From: CAWEQO01 sp963811225 | Lineage (GTDB): Bacteria; Chloroflexota; Anaerolineae; Anaerolineales; Anaerolineaceae | DNA length: 64,000 nucleotides | Direction: 5' to 3' | Assembly: GCA_963811225.1 (NCBI GenBank) | Contig: CAWEQO010000011.1 | Location: 1 to 64,000, forward strand | Shown: one piece after another, positions 16,528 through 25,547 of the stretch | How the letters are laid out: the number at the start of each line of letters is the position of its first letter | Numbering within the stretch: position 1 is the stretch's first letter | Notes under the pieces: generated by a model | Seen by the model: only the letters and a program-made list of their open reading frames with translations | What the model was told of the DNA's origin: nothing | Databases searched by the model: none | Made by a program: the position numbers and the translations under genes

Positions 16528-18686
16528 TCCAAGAAGATCGCGTTATTTCAACCACCTGTCCTTTCTGCGGCGTCGGCTGCAACCTTCAGCTGCACATCAA
16601 AGATGACTTCATCTTCAAAGTCACCACGCCCCCGGACGCGCTGGTCAATAAGGGCAACCTGTGCGTCAAGGGCCGCTTTGGTTACGACTTCATCTACCAC
16701 CCGAAGCGAGTCACCACCCCACTGATCCGCAAGAACCCGCAGAAACCCGGCGAGCGCACGCAGGCCTTCGATCTGTCCGAGTGGCGTGAAGCGACCTGGG
16801 ATGAGGCGCTGGATTATACAGCCGACCGGATGGTGGAGATCTACCGGCGGGACGGCTCGCGGGCAATGGCCTCTTACCTATGCGCAAAGGCCACCAATGA
16901 AGACAACTACCTGCTGCAGAAGATGATGCGGTCGCTGTTCCGCACCAACCACATCGACCACTGCACCCGCCTTTGCCATGCCGCAAGTGTGGTAGCGCTG
17001 ATGATGGCGCTGGGTTCATCGGCGATGAGCAACACCGCCGCCGAGGTCGAGAAGACCGACGTATTCATCATGACCGGCACCAACACCGCCGAGAACCACC
17101 CGATCATTGCACTGCAAATGAAGGCGGCAGTGAAGAAGCACGGCGCTAAGCTGATCGTGGTCGACCCGCGGCGGGTGGAGATGGTGGATTACGCCACCCT
17201 GTGGCTGGCGGAGAAACCCGGCACGGATGTGGCGCTCTTCTCGGCCATGGCGCACGTAATCCTCAAGGAAAAGCTGTACAACCGCGACTTCATCGACGAT
17301 CAAACCGAAGGCTTCACCGAATTCGCTCAATCGATGGAGAAGTTCACGCCCGAGTATGCCGAGAGCATTTCCGGCGTGGACCGCAGCCTGATCATCGAGG
17401 CGGCCCGGATGTATGCCAACGCCAAGAACGGTTCCATCTACTGGGCGCTGGGTATCCCACAGTCCATCCACGGCACCGAAAACGCCCTGAGCCTGATCAA
17501 CCTGGCGCTGCTGACCGGGCATATTGGCCGAGAAGGCACCGGGCTCAACCCGCTGCGCGGCCAGAACAACGTGCAAGGGGCAAGCGACTCGGGGGCGATG
17601 CCATGGCATTACCCCGGCTACCAGTGGGTGAACGACGAGAACTCGGCGCGCAAGTTCGAGCAGGGCTGGAACATCGAGCCGGGCGGGCTCAACCGCGAGC
17701 TTGGCCTGACCACCACCGAGATCCTGGGGGCGGTCCAGCCGGCTGGGGTGCGCAGCCTGTTTATCATGGGCGAAAACCCAATGATGTCCGAGCCGAACCT
17801 GAACCATACCCGCCGCCAAATGGAGCAGCTGGAGTTCCTGGTGGCGCAAGACCTGTTCATTAACGAGTCCGGCGTGTTCGCAGACGTTTTCCTTCCGACC
17901 GCATCCTGGGCCGAGAAGGACGGCACCTTCACCAACACCGACCGGCGCGTCCAGCGTGTGCGCAAGGCCATCCCGCCGGTCGGGCAGGCACGCGCCGACT
18001 GGGAAATCATCTGCGACCTGGCCAAGCGAATTGAGCAGCGCCTGGGGCGGCCCAACTCGGCTTACTGGGATTACAGCCATCCCTCTGAGATCCTGGAGGA
18101 GATGGGCCGGCTGGTGCCGGCTTACGCCGGGGTGACCTACAAGCGGATCGAGGAGGTGGGCCTGCAAACCCCCGTCCCCAACGACCGGCACCCGGGCACG
18201 CCGTTCCTGTTCGCCGGGGGGTTCCCGCGCGGGCGCGGTAAGTTCCACCCACTGGATTATTCGCCGAGCGCCGAAATGCCCGACGACGACTTCCCGCTGA
18301 TCTTGACGACGGGACGGGTGCTGGAGCACTGGCATGGCGGCACAATGACGCGCAACTCATGGCTGGACGACCTGTATCCCGAGGCGATGATGGAGATCAA
18401 CCCGGGCGACGCGGCCCGGCTGGGCATCGATGACACCTGCCCGGTGCGAGTGACCTCGCGGCGCGGCACGATCGTGCTGCGGGCCAAGGTGACCGAGAAG
18501 GCCGTCAGCGGGGTTGTGTTCATCCCGTTCCACTTCGCCGAAGCAGCCGCCAACCTGCTGACCATCGATGCTGTCGACCCGCAAGCCAAGATTCCCGAAT
18601 ACAAGGCCTGTGCGGTGCGGGTAACCAAGGCAGCCGAGGCAGATCTGCCGAATCCGAACGTGTACCAGGAGAGGGGAAGGTATTAG
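16524..18686 (+). CDS. fdhA: Formate dehydrogenase alpha subunit, molybdopterin-dependent, Cys form
   Basis: A 720-aa molybdopterin oxidoreductase that oxidises formate to CO2. The N-terminal [4Fe-4S] motif is CPFCGVGCNLQL with a later Cys in NLCVKGRFG. The catalytic region IDHCTRLCHAASV places cysteine where selenocysteine stands in E. coli FdhF; the codon at this site is TGC, not TGA. Further landmarks are GTNTAENHPI, DPRRVEMVDYATLWL, RGQNNVQGASDSGAMP and the C-terminal molydopterin-dinucleotide barrel (TTGRVLEHWHGGTMTR). With fdhD, mobA and the NuoEF/NuoG-like subunits this is a cytoplasmic NAD-linked complex. CO2 reduction in reverse is possible but not shown. Confidence 0.92.
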   Translation: MIQEDRVISTTCPFCGVGCNLQLHIKDDFIFKVTTPPDALVNKGNLCVKGRFGYDFIYHPKRVTTPLIRKNPQKPGERTQAFDLSEWREATWDEALDYTADRMVEIYRRDGSRAMASYLCAKATNEDNYLLQKMMRSLFRTNHIDHCTRLCHAASVVALMMALGSSAMSNTAAEVEKTDVFIMTGTNTAENHPIIALQMKAAVKKHGAKLIVVDPRRVEMVDYATLWLAEKPGTDVALFSAMAHVILKEKLYNRDFIDDQTEGFTEFAQSMEKFTPEYAESISGVDRSLIIEAARMYANAKNGSIYWALGIPQSIHGTENALSLINLALLTGHIGREGTGLNPLRGQNNVQGASDSGAMPWHYPGYQWVNDENSARKFEQGWNIEPGGLNRELGLTTTEILGAVQPAGVRSLFIMGENPMMSEPNLNHTRRQMEQLEFLVAQDLFINESGVFADVFLPTASWAEKDGTFTNTDRRVQRVRKAIPPVGQARADWEIICDLAKRIEQRLGRPNSAYWDYSHPSEILEEMGRLVPAYAGVTYKRIEEVGLQTPVPNDRHPGTPFLFAGGFPRGRGKFHPLDYSPSAEMPDDDFPLILTTGRVLEHWHGGTMTRNSWLDDLYPEAMMEINPGDAARLGIDDTCPVRVTSRRGTIVLRAKVTEKAVSGVVFIPFHFAEAAANLLTIDAVDPQAKIPEYKACAVRVTKAAEADLPNPNVYQERGRY

Positions 18687-18696
18687 AGGTACAGTC

Positions 18697-18764
18697 AATC
18701 AGACAATCCGTCGCTTAGGGGTCAGGATCTTTTCGCCCGATCCCTGGTAACGGATTGTCTGATT
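18697..18764. terminator. Hairpin after fdhA
   Basis: Perfect 15-bp outer stem (18697-18711 with 18750-18764) and an imperfect inner stem. It begins 10 bp after the fdhA stop. No T-run follows the stem directly; a T-rich stretch begins at 18768. Confidence 0.55.
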
Positions 18765-18803
18765 AACTTGTATTTTTCCTTGCTCCATCCTCTATCCTGT
18801 TGT

Positions 18804-20798
18804 ATGATTGTAAAAGACCGTGAGATGGTCACCACCCATTCCAGAGAACAGGATGCTTTTTTTATGCTGCAGGAGATCGAGAGACTCTTGGTAGAAAGCG
18901 ATCTTATGGAAGCGGGCGGCGATACCGAAAATGCAGTTCAACGTGCGCAGCAGGCGCTCCAACAGGCGCGCCAGGTGAACGCAGAAGCCCTCATTGCACA
19001 GGCCCAAATCAAGCTCGCAAAAGTGCTGGCGAGGACCGGCGAATACGCCAAGGCCCGCCAGATTACCGACGAAATTCTTGCCGTCGAACGCTCGGATTGG
19101 ATCGCCGTCGAAGCGCTCATCGTCCAGGGCGACTGTGGCTCTGAGGCCGATGAGATCAACGCTGCCGAAAACTTATATCACCGCGCTGCGGACCTCAGCC
19201 GAGAGATCGGCTACAGCCGCGGCCTGGCGACTGCATTACAAGACCTGGCGTTATTCGTCTATCGCACGCGCGGCCACTTCGACCTGGCCCTGACGATCCT
19301 GGAGGAAGCCGCCAACATCTGGCAGACCAATGGATTCGAGCTGCCCTGGGTCATCTCCTACACCCGAGCTTACATCTACAACGTCCTTGGCGACAATTCG
19401 AGCATCCGCGCCGCGCTCGATGAGCTGCTGCCGATGGTCAAGCCGGCCACCCGCATCGCCGGAGCCTATTATTTCCTCTGGGCCCGGCTGTCTTTGGACG
19501 AGGAAGAGTTCGACAAAGCGAAAGAATACCTGCGGCTGGCGCTGCGCATCGCCACCCATACCGGCTCGCCCGATCTAAGCATCATGGTGCGGGTGGAGTA
19601 CAGCCGCTATTTCCGCCTGACAGGCGACCCGGCGGTGGCGCGCTCGTGGGCCGAGGACGCCGCCCGCTACGCCCAGCGCACGAGGCACAGCTACTATTTC
19701 GGCGTCTCGCTGATTGAGGGGGCCCTGGCCTGCTGGGAAGCCGGAGACGTGGAAACCGCCGAGACCAGCCTGGTTGAGGCGCGGCAGTTCCTGCAAGAAT
19801 GTGGGGCGGCCTACGAGCTGGCCCGAACGGCCTTTTTCCTATCCTCTTTCTATCAAAAACTGAAACGCCCGCAGGCCAACAAGGCCTGGCTGGAGGCGTG
19901 CGATCATGTCCTCAAAGACGGTTTCGCCTTCATCCTCGAACGCGAGCGGTCCACGGCCTTCCCGCTGGTGGCCGCCTACTTGCGCAGTCGCAACGCCCGG
20001 GCCCAGGTGGTTGCCGAGCAAATGCTGCAGCAGCTCTCGCGGGTGGCTCCGCCGCCGCTGCGGATCAATGGGTTGGGGCAATTCATTGTCTGGCAGAGCC
20101 GCCGTCGCATCCCCGACCAGGCCTGGAACCGGCGCAAGTCTGGCGAGCTGTGCCGCTTCCTGCTGCTGAACCCGAACCACGGCGCCGGGCGCGAGGAAGT
20201 GCTGGACGGCCTGTGGCCGGATTCTTCCCCTTCAACCGCGCTGGCACAGTTCCACCAGGCCACTTCCACCCTGCGGCACATCCTGGAGCCCGATCTGCCG
20301 GATAAGTTCCCTTCGCGCTACCTGCTGGTGGAAGGCGAGCGCGTCTCGCTGTATTTGCCGCCCGGAACCGTGGTGGACTTCGAGCGCTTCGAGCAGGCCC
20401 TGCCGATTGCCATGCGCTCAGGCAACATCGACGACCTGGAGCAGGCATTGGCGATGTACACCGGCGAGATCTTCCCGATGGACCGCTACAGCGATTGGAG
20501 CGCCAGCCGCCGCAAGAGCCTGGAAGAGCTGTACCTGCGGGGTCTGCTGGCGTTGGGGCAGGCTTACATGGAGCAGCAGCAGTTCTTCAAAGCGCTGGAC
20601 TGCTCACGGCGCATCTTGCACCTGGACGCATGGAATGAGGACGCCGTGCTGCTGGGCATGCAAGCCTACGTACAAATGCGGGACGTGCCGCGTGCCATGC
20701 GCCTGTATTTGGACCTGCAGCAGACCCTGGACTCCGAACTTGGCTTGACACCGCGCTCGGATCTGCGGACGCTGGCCGAGGAACTGCGCAAACGATAA
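18804..20798 (+). CDS. BTAD-domain transcriptional regulator with N-terminal TPR array
   Basis: About 664 aa. Residues 1-400 are TPR-like helical repeats (AKVLARTGEYAKARQITDEI, LDEEEFDKAKEYLRLALRIA). Then comes a winged-helix DNA-binding region (RRKSGELCRFLLLNPNHGAG, REEVLDGLWPD) and a C-terminal BTAD domain (VDFERFEQAL through LDSELGLTPRSDLRTL). In classical SARP regulators the DNA-binding and BTAD parts are N-terminal; here they are C-terminal. The start is uncertain: 18804, 18825 and 18864 are all possible and none has a strong ribosome site. It follows the formate dehydrogenase genes in the same direction and may regulate them; this is inference. Confidence 0.8.
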   Translation: MIVKDREMVTTHSREQDAFFMLQEIERLLVESDLMEAGGDTENAVQRAQQALQQARQVNAEALIAQAQIKLAKVLARTGEYAKARQITDEILAVERSDWIAVEALIVQGDCGSEADEINAAENLYHRAADLSREIGYSRGLATALQDLALFVYRTRGHFDLALTILEEAANIWQTNGFELPWVISYTRAYIYNVLGDNSSIRAALDELLPMVKPATRIAGAYYFLWARLSLDEEEFDKAKEYLRLALRIATHTGSPDLSIMVRVEYSRYFRLTGDPAVARSWAEDAARYAQRTRHSYYFGVSLIEGALACWEAGDVETAETSLVEARQFLQECGAAYELARTAFFLSSFYQKLKRPQANKAWLEACDHVLKDGFAFILERERSTAFPLVAAYLRSRNARAQVVAEQMLQQLSRVAPPPLRINGLGQFIVWQSRRRIPDQAWNRRKSGELCRFLLLNPNHGAGREEVLDGLWPDSSPSTALAQFHQATSTLRHILEPDLPDKFPSRYLLVEGERVSLYLPPGTVVDFERFEQALPIAMRSGNIDDLEQALAMYTGEIFPMDRYSDWSASRRKSLEELYLRGLLALGQAYMEQQQFFKALDCSRRILHLDAWNEDAVLLGMQAYVQMRDVPRAMRLYLDLQQTLDSELGLTPRSDLRTLAEELRKR

Positions 20799-20828
20799 GA
20801 CCGTTTGGTAAAACAGAAGAGAAAGCCG

Positions 20829-20860
20829 AGCCCCTCTCCAATGAATGGAGAGGGGCTTTT
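20829..20860 (+). terminator. Intrinsic terminator after the BTAD regulator
   Basis: 12-bp perfect stem (20829-20840 with 20846-20857) followed by TTTTTAT. The rest of 20861-21054 holds no gene; the repeat TTGTGTCAG occurs twice (21002-21010 region and 21012-21020) close to TATGAT at 21031-21036. Confidence 0.85.
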
Positions 20861-21054
20861 TATGCTTCAGGGGTATTTCTTCCCTCTCAATTCAGTGGAG
20901 AAGGGACCGGGCGTTGAGGGAAAGAAGAAATCCTTGCAGTTTTCTATTTTTCGTTGCAAAAAGCGCAATTTTTGGCCGATTTTAACCGAAAAATCGTGAC
21001 TTGTGTCAGTCTTGTGTCAGCACAATGCGCTATGATAACAGTGTGAGGTTATCA

Positions 21055-21279
21055 ATGCGTAAGAAGTATACATTTTTACTGACAATATTACCGGCGGAAG
21101 ACGACGACGAAGCGCTGCGAGGGCGATTACAGCTCGTGCAGAGCAACCGGGCCGAAACATTTACAAATTTGGATGAGCTGCAAAAGCTGATTCAAGAGGT
21201 CCTTAATACAAATTCGTCCGAGTTTTATGGCTTGAACAATACCGGCCTGGCGGCTGAAACAGCCGCAGATGGCATTTGA
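21055..21279 (+). CDS. Small conserved-looking protein
   Basis: A 74-aa acidic protein. The body TFLLTILPAEDDDEALRGRL, then LQLVQSNRAETFTNLDELQK, reads like a compact beta-strand, strand, helix unit. Short proteins with the pattern LRGRLQ...F.NLDEL next to regulators are familiar in Anaerolineae, but I know no function. I chose the ATG at 21055 over one at 21001 because the hydrophobic core starts here and GTGAGG lies upstream. TATGAT at 21031-21036 may be its -10 box. Coding status is moderately supported by composition. Confidence 0.5.
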   Translation: MRKKYTFLLTILPAEDDDEALRGRLQLVQSNRAETFTNLDELQKLIQEVLNTNSSEFYGLNNTGLAAETAADGI

Positions 21280-21365
21280 AAACTACAATATTGTCTTGAC
21301 AATTCGTTCTGGCAATCTTTGGCGAAGACATTTCATATTGGTGTGGTACTGAGGGGACGCACCAA

Positions 21366-21395
21366 TAAAGCCCCGTTCCATGAAACGGGGCTTTA
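21366..21395. terminator. Bidirectional intrinsic terminator
   Basis: 12-bp perfect stem (21366-21377 with 21384-21395), 6-nt loop. TAAAG/CTTTA ends serve both strands. It separates the two small convergent genes. Confidence 0.75.
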
Positions 21396-21417
21396 CTATT
21401 TAATCCTACAAAACTCG

Positions 21418-21615
21418 TCAGCGGGCCAGGTTGTCCTTAGACAGGCCGCGCACCAGTTCGAGGAACTCCACCCACTCCTCCGCGAAGAAATGCAACGTCA
21501 CATTATTCAACTCGAGATGATAGGTGGTCTCACCATCCGGCTCTTCGGCCTCCCAAACCAGGTAATTGTCGGTTTCTGCCAGCGTATTCGTTTTCGGTTC
21601 GTTGGATGTCGCCAT
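21418..21615 (-). CDS. Small hypothetical protein
   Basis: A 65-aa acidic protein starting MATSNEPKTNTL. The ATG at 21615 is favoured because AAGGGG lies 7 bases upstream; a second ATG two codons earlier would be too close to that site. The sequence NYLVWEAEEPDGETTYHLEL suggests beta strands and EEWVEFLELVRGL a helix. No family recognised. It converges with the small gene at 21055 across a terminator. Confidence 0.55.
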   Translation of the reverse strand: MATSNEPKTNTLAETDNYLVWEAEEPDGETTYHLELNNVTLHFFAEEWVEFLELVRGLSKDNLAR

Positions 21616-21792
21616 TTTCATCCCCTTTCAATGGGTTAGATATAGCTGCTCAGGCAGCGCAGTTCTACAAAAGAACCGGGCGCCTTTTGGAAAAAAACCT
21701 TGCCTCAGCAGCTACGTGGAATTATCTCACAAGAACCCGGCGCCCGCCAGAGATTTGGCCTGTTTCTTTCAAACGTGCTGAAAAGAAATGGG

Positions 21793-23100
21793 TTACTCCT
21801 GGTCTTCTTGGTCTTCCTCTGCTTCTTCATCTTCCGGCTGCTCATGCCCGCGCAGCCGCCGCCATCTCCCTTTAGCGCGGCGCCAGAGACCGCCAAAACC
21901 GGGAAGCAGCGGGCGCGGCGTGGGCGGCGAGATGTCCATACCCTCCCAGGGATCTTGATCCGAAAGCTTGCGGAAGGCATAGCCGAAGAACAGTTTCAAA
22001 GTCGCCAATACGGGAGCGGCCAGCACGACGCCGATGACGCCCAGAAGCGTAGCGCCGACAATAGCCGCCACCATCACCATCGCGGGATGCACCCGCAGGG
22101 CGCTGCCGAGCACACGCACCGTCACAAAGTTGTCCATGATGGTGTCGATAAACAAGGCAATCCCGACTACGATCAGGGCATAAACTAACGGGCTGAGCCC
22201 GAAGAAGGTGCTGCCCTGGAAATAGGCGACCAGGCCGTAAGCGGTCCAGGTGATGGCCGGGCCTACATAGGGCACAAAGCGGGCCAGCCCGGCCAGCAGA
22301 GCCAGGCCGTAGAAGTAGCGCACACCCAGGACCGCCAGCAAGATCGAATAGATCAGAATGGTGAGCAGGAAGATGATCAGCTGGCCGCGCAAAAAGGCGT
22401 TCCAGATGCGTCCTAGCTCGATCTTCATGCGATCGATGTCTTGCTGATAGTGGGGGATATTCAGGGCAAAGATCTCACCCGGCACACCTTCCAACTCGGC
22501 CAAGATGAAGTATGAGATCAGCAAGACGAACAGAGTCCAACCGATCAATACTGCCGCGCTGGAGGCAATCCCCCCCACCAGACCACCCACTTGCGTGAAC
22601 AATGGCTGAACGGCTCCAAACAACTGAGTCAGGATGCCTTGCAGCTCGGCCGTGCCCAGACCGAGGATGAACGGTCCAATCTGCAAGGGGTGAGAGGTCA
22701 GATCGTTGATCAAGGCGGGCAGGTTGGCCACCTGCCGGTCGAGGAACTTGATCAATGCGAGGATCTGATCTACCAGGACGAAGCCGCCCCAGATCAGCAC
22801 ACCCAAAATGATGATGAACAGAACCACGTAGATCAGGGTCACCGACACCCGCCAGGAAGTCGGGAGGCGGCTGCGGATGTAATTGGCAGTGGGATACAGC
22901 ACGTAAGCGAGCAAGAAGGCCATCAGCAGCGGCCCAACAATGTTGCGGAAGCTGATGAAGAAGCCTGCCACAACGGCAACCAGCGTCAGCGCAACGACCA
23001 GCTTCGTGGTGTTGCTCCAAGGTGGTGAGGTTGGCTCGGGTATTTGCGGCGGAGCGTTGGCTTCGACCGGATCGCCTGGTTGATTGCTCTGTTGATACAT
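21793..23100 (-). CDS. AI-2E family transporter (PerM/YdiK-like permease)
   Basis: A 435-aa polytopic membrane protein. Hydrophobic segments appear near the start (VVALTLVAVVAGFFISF, GPLLMAFLLAYVLYP) and then in a run of four or five in the C-terminal half (RGQLIIFLLTILIYSILLA, FVPYVGPAITW, VVGIALFIDTIMDNFV). VGPAITW and the long extramembrane loop between the first and second halves are typical of the AI-2E exporter family, whose members also include ion antiporters. The N terminus (residues 1-25) is polar and Pro-rich; the C terminus is acidic (EDEEAEEDQEDQE). The start is ATG at 23100 or a TTG at 23139; neither has a ribosome site. The substrate cannot be inferred. Confidence 0.82.
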   Translation of the reverse strand: MYQQSNQPGDPVEANAPPQIPEPTSPPWSNTTKLVVALTLVAVVAGFFISFRNIVGPLLMAFLLAYVLYPTANYIRSRLPTSWRVSVTLIYVVLFIIILGVLIWGGFVLVDQILALIKFLDRQVANLPALINDLTSHPLQIGPFILGLGTAELQGILTQLFGAVQPLFTQVGGLVGGIASSAAVLIGWTLFVLLISYFILAELEGVPGEIFALNIPHYQQDIDRMKIELGRIWNAFLRGQLIIFLLTILIYSILLAVLGVRYFYGLALLAGLARFVPYVGPAITWTAYGLVAYFQGSTFFGLSPLVYALIVVGIALFIDTIMDNFVTVRVLGSALRVHPAMVMVAAIVGATLLGVIGVVLAAPVLATLKLFFGYAFRKLSDQDPWEGMDISPPTPRPLLPGFGGLWRRAKGRWRRLRGHEQPEDEEAEEDQEDQE

Positions 23101-23152
23101 AGGATCATTGTAAACATTAAAAGCCGGAAATGCAAACAAAATAGGGGAACTA

Positions 23153-23192
23153 GACCCTAAAGGTTACTCGAATAGAGAAGACCTTTAGGGTC
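23153..23192. repeat. 12-bp inverted repeat upstream of the permease gene
   Basis: Perfect arms 23153-23164 and 23181-23192 with a 16-nt loop, between the permease start and the FHA terminator. It may be an operator or a weak hairpin. Confidence 0.4.
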
Positions 23193-23238
23193 CGAGAAGA
23201 GGAGGCAGGGGTGGGCCCGTGCAGGCTGAGCAATTACA

Positions 23239-23268
23239 AAACCCCTTTATCTGTCGGCAAAGGGGTTT
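23239..23268 (-). terminator. Intrinsic terminator of the FHA gene
   Basis: 10-bp perfect stem (23239-23248 with 23259-23268), 10-nt loop, ending in a TTTG-rich run on the minus strand. It lies 20 bp past the FHA stop codon. Confidence 0.7.
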
Positions 23269-23288
23269 GAATTGGAACGGAAGCAGCG

Positions 23289-23903
23289 CTAGGGGCACAA
23301 GCCGGGGCTAAACATGTTGATCAGCCAGCCAAACAGCCAGCACCAAGAGCGGGTCACGTCGACCAGCTCCAGGAAGCCAACACACAGGCAGGTCAGCAGC
23401 AGGAGTGCGCCGACAATCAAGACCCATACCGGCACGCGCCGCTCGGGGGGGCCTTCGATATCTTCGACCGCTGGAACCTGGCCCACGTACCCCTGCTGCA
23501 CGGTAAAGGTGGGTCGCTCCGTTTCCGGGTTGTTATTGAAAGCCGGCTGCCCGGTCTGGGCAGGCCCGCGCCCGGCAGCAAACGTGTCGGCCGTGTCGGG
23601 CTGCGTGCCCTCATAGAGCGCAGTGATGTGCTCGCCAAATACGATCACCTCACCGGGTCGCAGCACGTACGGGCCCATCAGGCGCTGTCCATTGACGTAG
23701 GTGCCATTGGTGGAACCCAGATCCTCGATAACGTAGTTGTTGCCCTGCGTGAATAAGCGAGCGTGACGGCGTGAAACCTCGGGATCGTTAATGACAATTT
23801 CGTTGGAAAGGTCACGTCCGACAAAGATCTCCCCTTTTTCGAGCGGGTAAGCTTTCCCGGCCAGTGGACCTGAGTGCATAACGAGCCGATGTGATGGGAA
23901 CAT
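23289..23903 (-). CDS. FHA domain membrane protein
   Basis: A 204-aa protein with an N-terminal FHA domain that binds phosphothreonine peptides. The landmark residues are GEIFVGRDLSNEIVI (Gly-Arg), SRRHARL (Ser and His) and LGSTNGTYVNG (Asn). After a Pro-rich linker (residues 105-150) comes a single C-terminal hydrophobic segment (VPVWVLIVGALLLLTCLC) and a short Trp-rich tail, so the FHA domain should be cytoplasmic and tethered. GAGGAG precedes the ATG. No Ser/Thr kinase lies nearby, so its phosphopartner is elsewhere. Confidence 0.9.
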   Translation of the reverse strand: MFPSHRLVMHSGPLAGKAYPLEKGEIFVGRDLSNEIVINDPEVSRRHARLFTQGNNYVIEDLGSTNGTYVNGQRLMGPYVLRPGEVIVFGEHITALYEGTQPDTADTFAAGRGPAQTGQPAFNNNPETERPTFTVQQGYVGQVPAVEDIEGPPERRVPVWVLIVGALLLLTCLCVGFLELVDVTRSWCWLFGWLINMFSPGLCP

Positions 23904-24016
23904 GTTTTCTCCTCTTCAGCTCAAAGATGAGGTAAGCGCAATCGAAACACACCGGTATTTTAATACAGTGTAATGGTATTGTGTTGGGATGTCAAATAGG
24001 GAAAAGCAGGAAATTC

Positions 24017-24059
24017 GGAAGCAGGCAACCGGGCTTTATCACCCTGATTACCTGCTTCC
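24017..24059 (-). terminator. Hairpin after glnA
   Basis: 9-bp outer stem (24017-24025 with 24051-24059) and a GC-rich inner part, 20 bp past the glnA stop on the minus strand. The T-run is weak (GCTTTTCCC). Confidence 0.45.
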
Positions 24060-24079
24060 TCATTCCCTGAACCCTGCCG

Positions 24080-25421
24080 TCAGGCCGTCTCGAGATAGTG
24101 CTCCAGTTCCCAGTCGGTGACGTGGATGCGGTAAGCATCGGACTCTTCGCGCTTGGCACGCGTGAAGGCTTCATACAAAACCGGGCCGAGCGCGTCGATC
24201 AGGACGGTATCCTTGTCGAGCTCATCCAGGGCTTCCCGCAGCGAGCCGGGCAGCTGTTCGATGCCCATTTCTTTGCGCTCTTCGGCGGTCAGAGTGTAGA
24301 TGTTGACGTCATTCAACGGCTTTTCCGGCTTGAGGCCGCCTTCGATTCCGTCCATGGCAGCCGCCAGCATGACCATGAAGGCCAGGTAGGGGTTGCAGGA
24401 AGGATCGGGGCAGCGCAGCTCGGCGCGGGTGGCGCCGCTCATGCCTTTGTTGTAACGGGGTATGCGGATTAGCGCCGAGCGGTTGGTCTGCGCCCAGCCA
24501 ACGTAAACGGGCGCTTCATAGCCGGGGACCAGGCGCTTGTACGAGTTGACCGAAGGGGCGACCACCGCGGCCAGCGAGCGGGCGTGCTTGAGCTGACCGG
24601 CGATGAAGCCGTAAGCCGTGTCCGACAGGCAGAATTCATCAGTCTCATCGAAGAACAGATTCTTGCCGCTCGCATCGGAAATGGACTGGTGGCAGTGCAT
24701 CCCAGAGCCGTTGATGCCGAAAATCGGCTTGGGCATGAATGAGGCCACCAGGCCATGCTGGGCGGCGATGGCCTTGACGGTGTACTTGAGGGTCAAGACG
24801 TTGTCGGCGGTGCGCAGGGCATCCATGAAGCGGAAGTCGATCTCGTGCTGGCCCAAGGCCACCTCGTGATGACCCACCTCCACCTCCAGGCCCATCTGAC
24901 TGAGGGCCGACATCAGCTCAGTGCGCACCCGCACGGCTTCGTCATTGGGGGAGAAGTCGAAGTAGCTGCCGACGTCGTGCGGCACCGGGTGGACGATCGA
25001 GTTCAGGCCCATTGCGGCGGAAGAGGAAGAACTCCGGCTCGGGGCCAACGTTGTAGACCAAACCCTGGTCGTCCAGCTTGGCGAGCATGCGCTTGAGCAT
25101 ACCGCGCGGGTCGCCCTCGAAGGGGCCGCCGTCGGGATAGTAGATATCGCAGATCAAGCGGGCGCGACGCATGTCCTCCGGCGACCAGGGCAGGACGGCG
25201 TAGGTATCGGTATCGATCTGCAGATGCATATCGCTTTCCTGAATCCTGGCGAAGCCTTCCACCGAAGAGCCGTCGAACCAGATACCATTCTCCAGCGCAC
25301 CTTCCAACTGCCCGATTGGCATGTCCAGGCTTTTAACCGTGCCGGTCACATCCGTAAACTGGAGCGATACAAACTTGACCCCATCTTCCTTGACCCGTTT
25401 TAGAACATCTTTTGAATCCAT
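24080..25421 (-). CDS. glnA: Glutamine synthetase type I, frame interrupted at about 25012
   Basis: Makes glutamine from glutamate, ammonia and ATP. The corrected product is about 446 aa, the size of GSI-alpha. The first frame (25421 to ~25015) contains TDVTGTVKSLDMP, WFDGSSVEGFARIQESDM and GPEPEFFLFRR. The second frame continues with HDVGSYFDFSPND, GLEVEVGHHEVALGQHEIDF, FGINGSGMHCHQS, NRSALIRIPRYNKG and NPYLAF, so all GS metal and ATP motifs are present. The total length is 3n+1: one extra base within a T pair (25012-25013) breaks the frame between them. GGGAGG precedes the ATG. The leader carries a glmS-type ribozyme and a terminator-like hairpin. Confidence 0.88.
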
Positions 25422-25447
25422 TTTTGCCTCCCTGCAATAGATAGAAT

Positions 25448-25473
25448 AAAAGGCATGCGTGGGCATGCCTTTT
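25448..25473 (-). terminator. Terminator-like hairpin in the glnA leader
   Basis: 11-bp perfect stem (25448-25458 with 25463-25473), 4-nt loop, followed in the glnA direction by UUUUAUUCUAU. It sits 27 bases before the glnA start codon and about 75 bases after the ribozyme's 3' end, so it could attenuate glnA. Confidence 0.7.
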
Positions 25474-25547
25474 GATGAATACCAAATCCAGAAACGATCG
25501 CGGCAGCCCTTCCTAAGCCACGAGACCGGCGCAAAGCGCGCCTCCCT

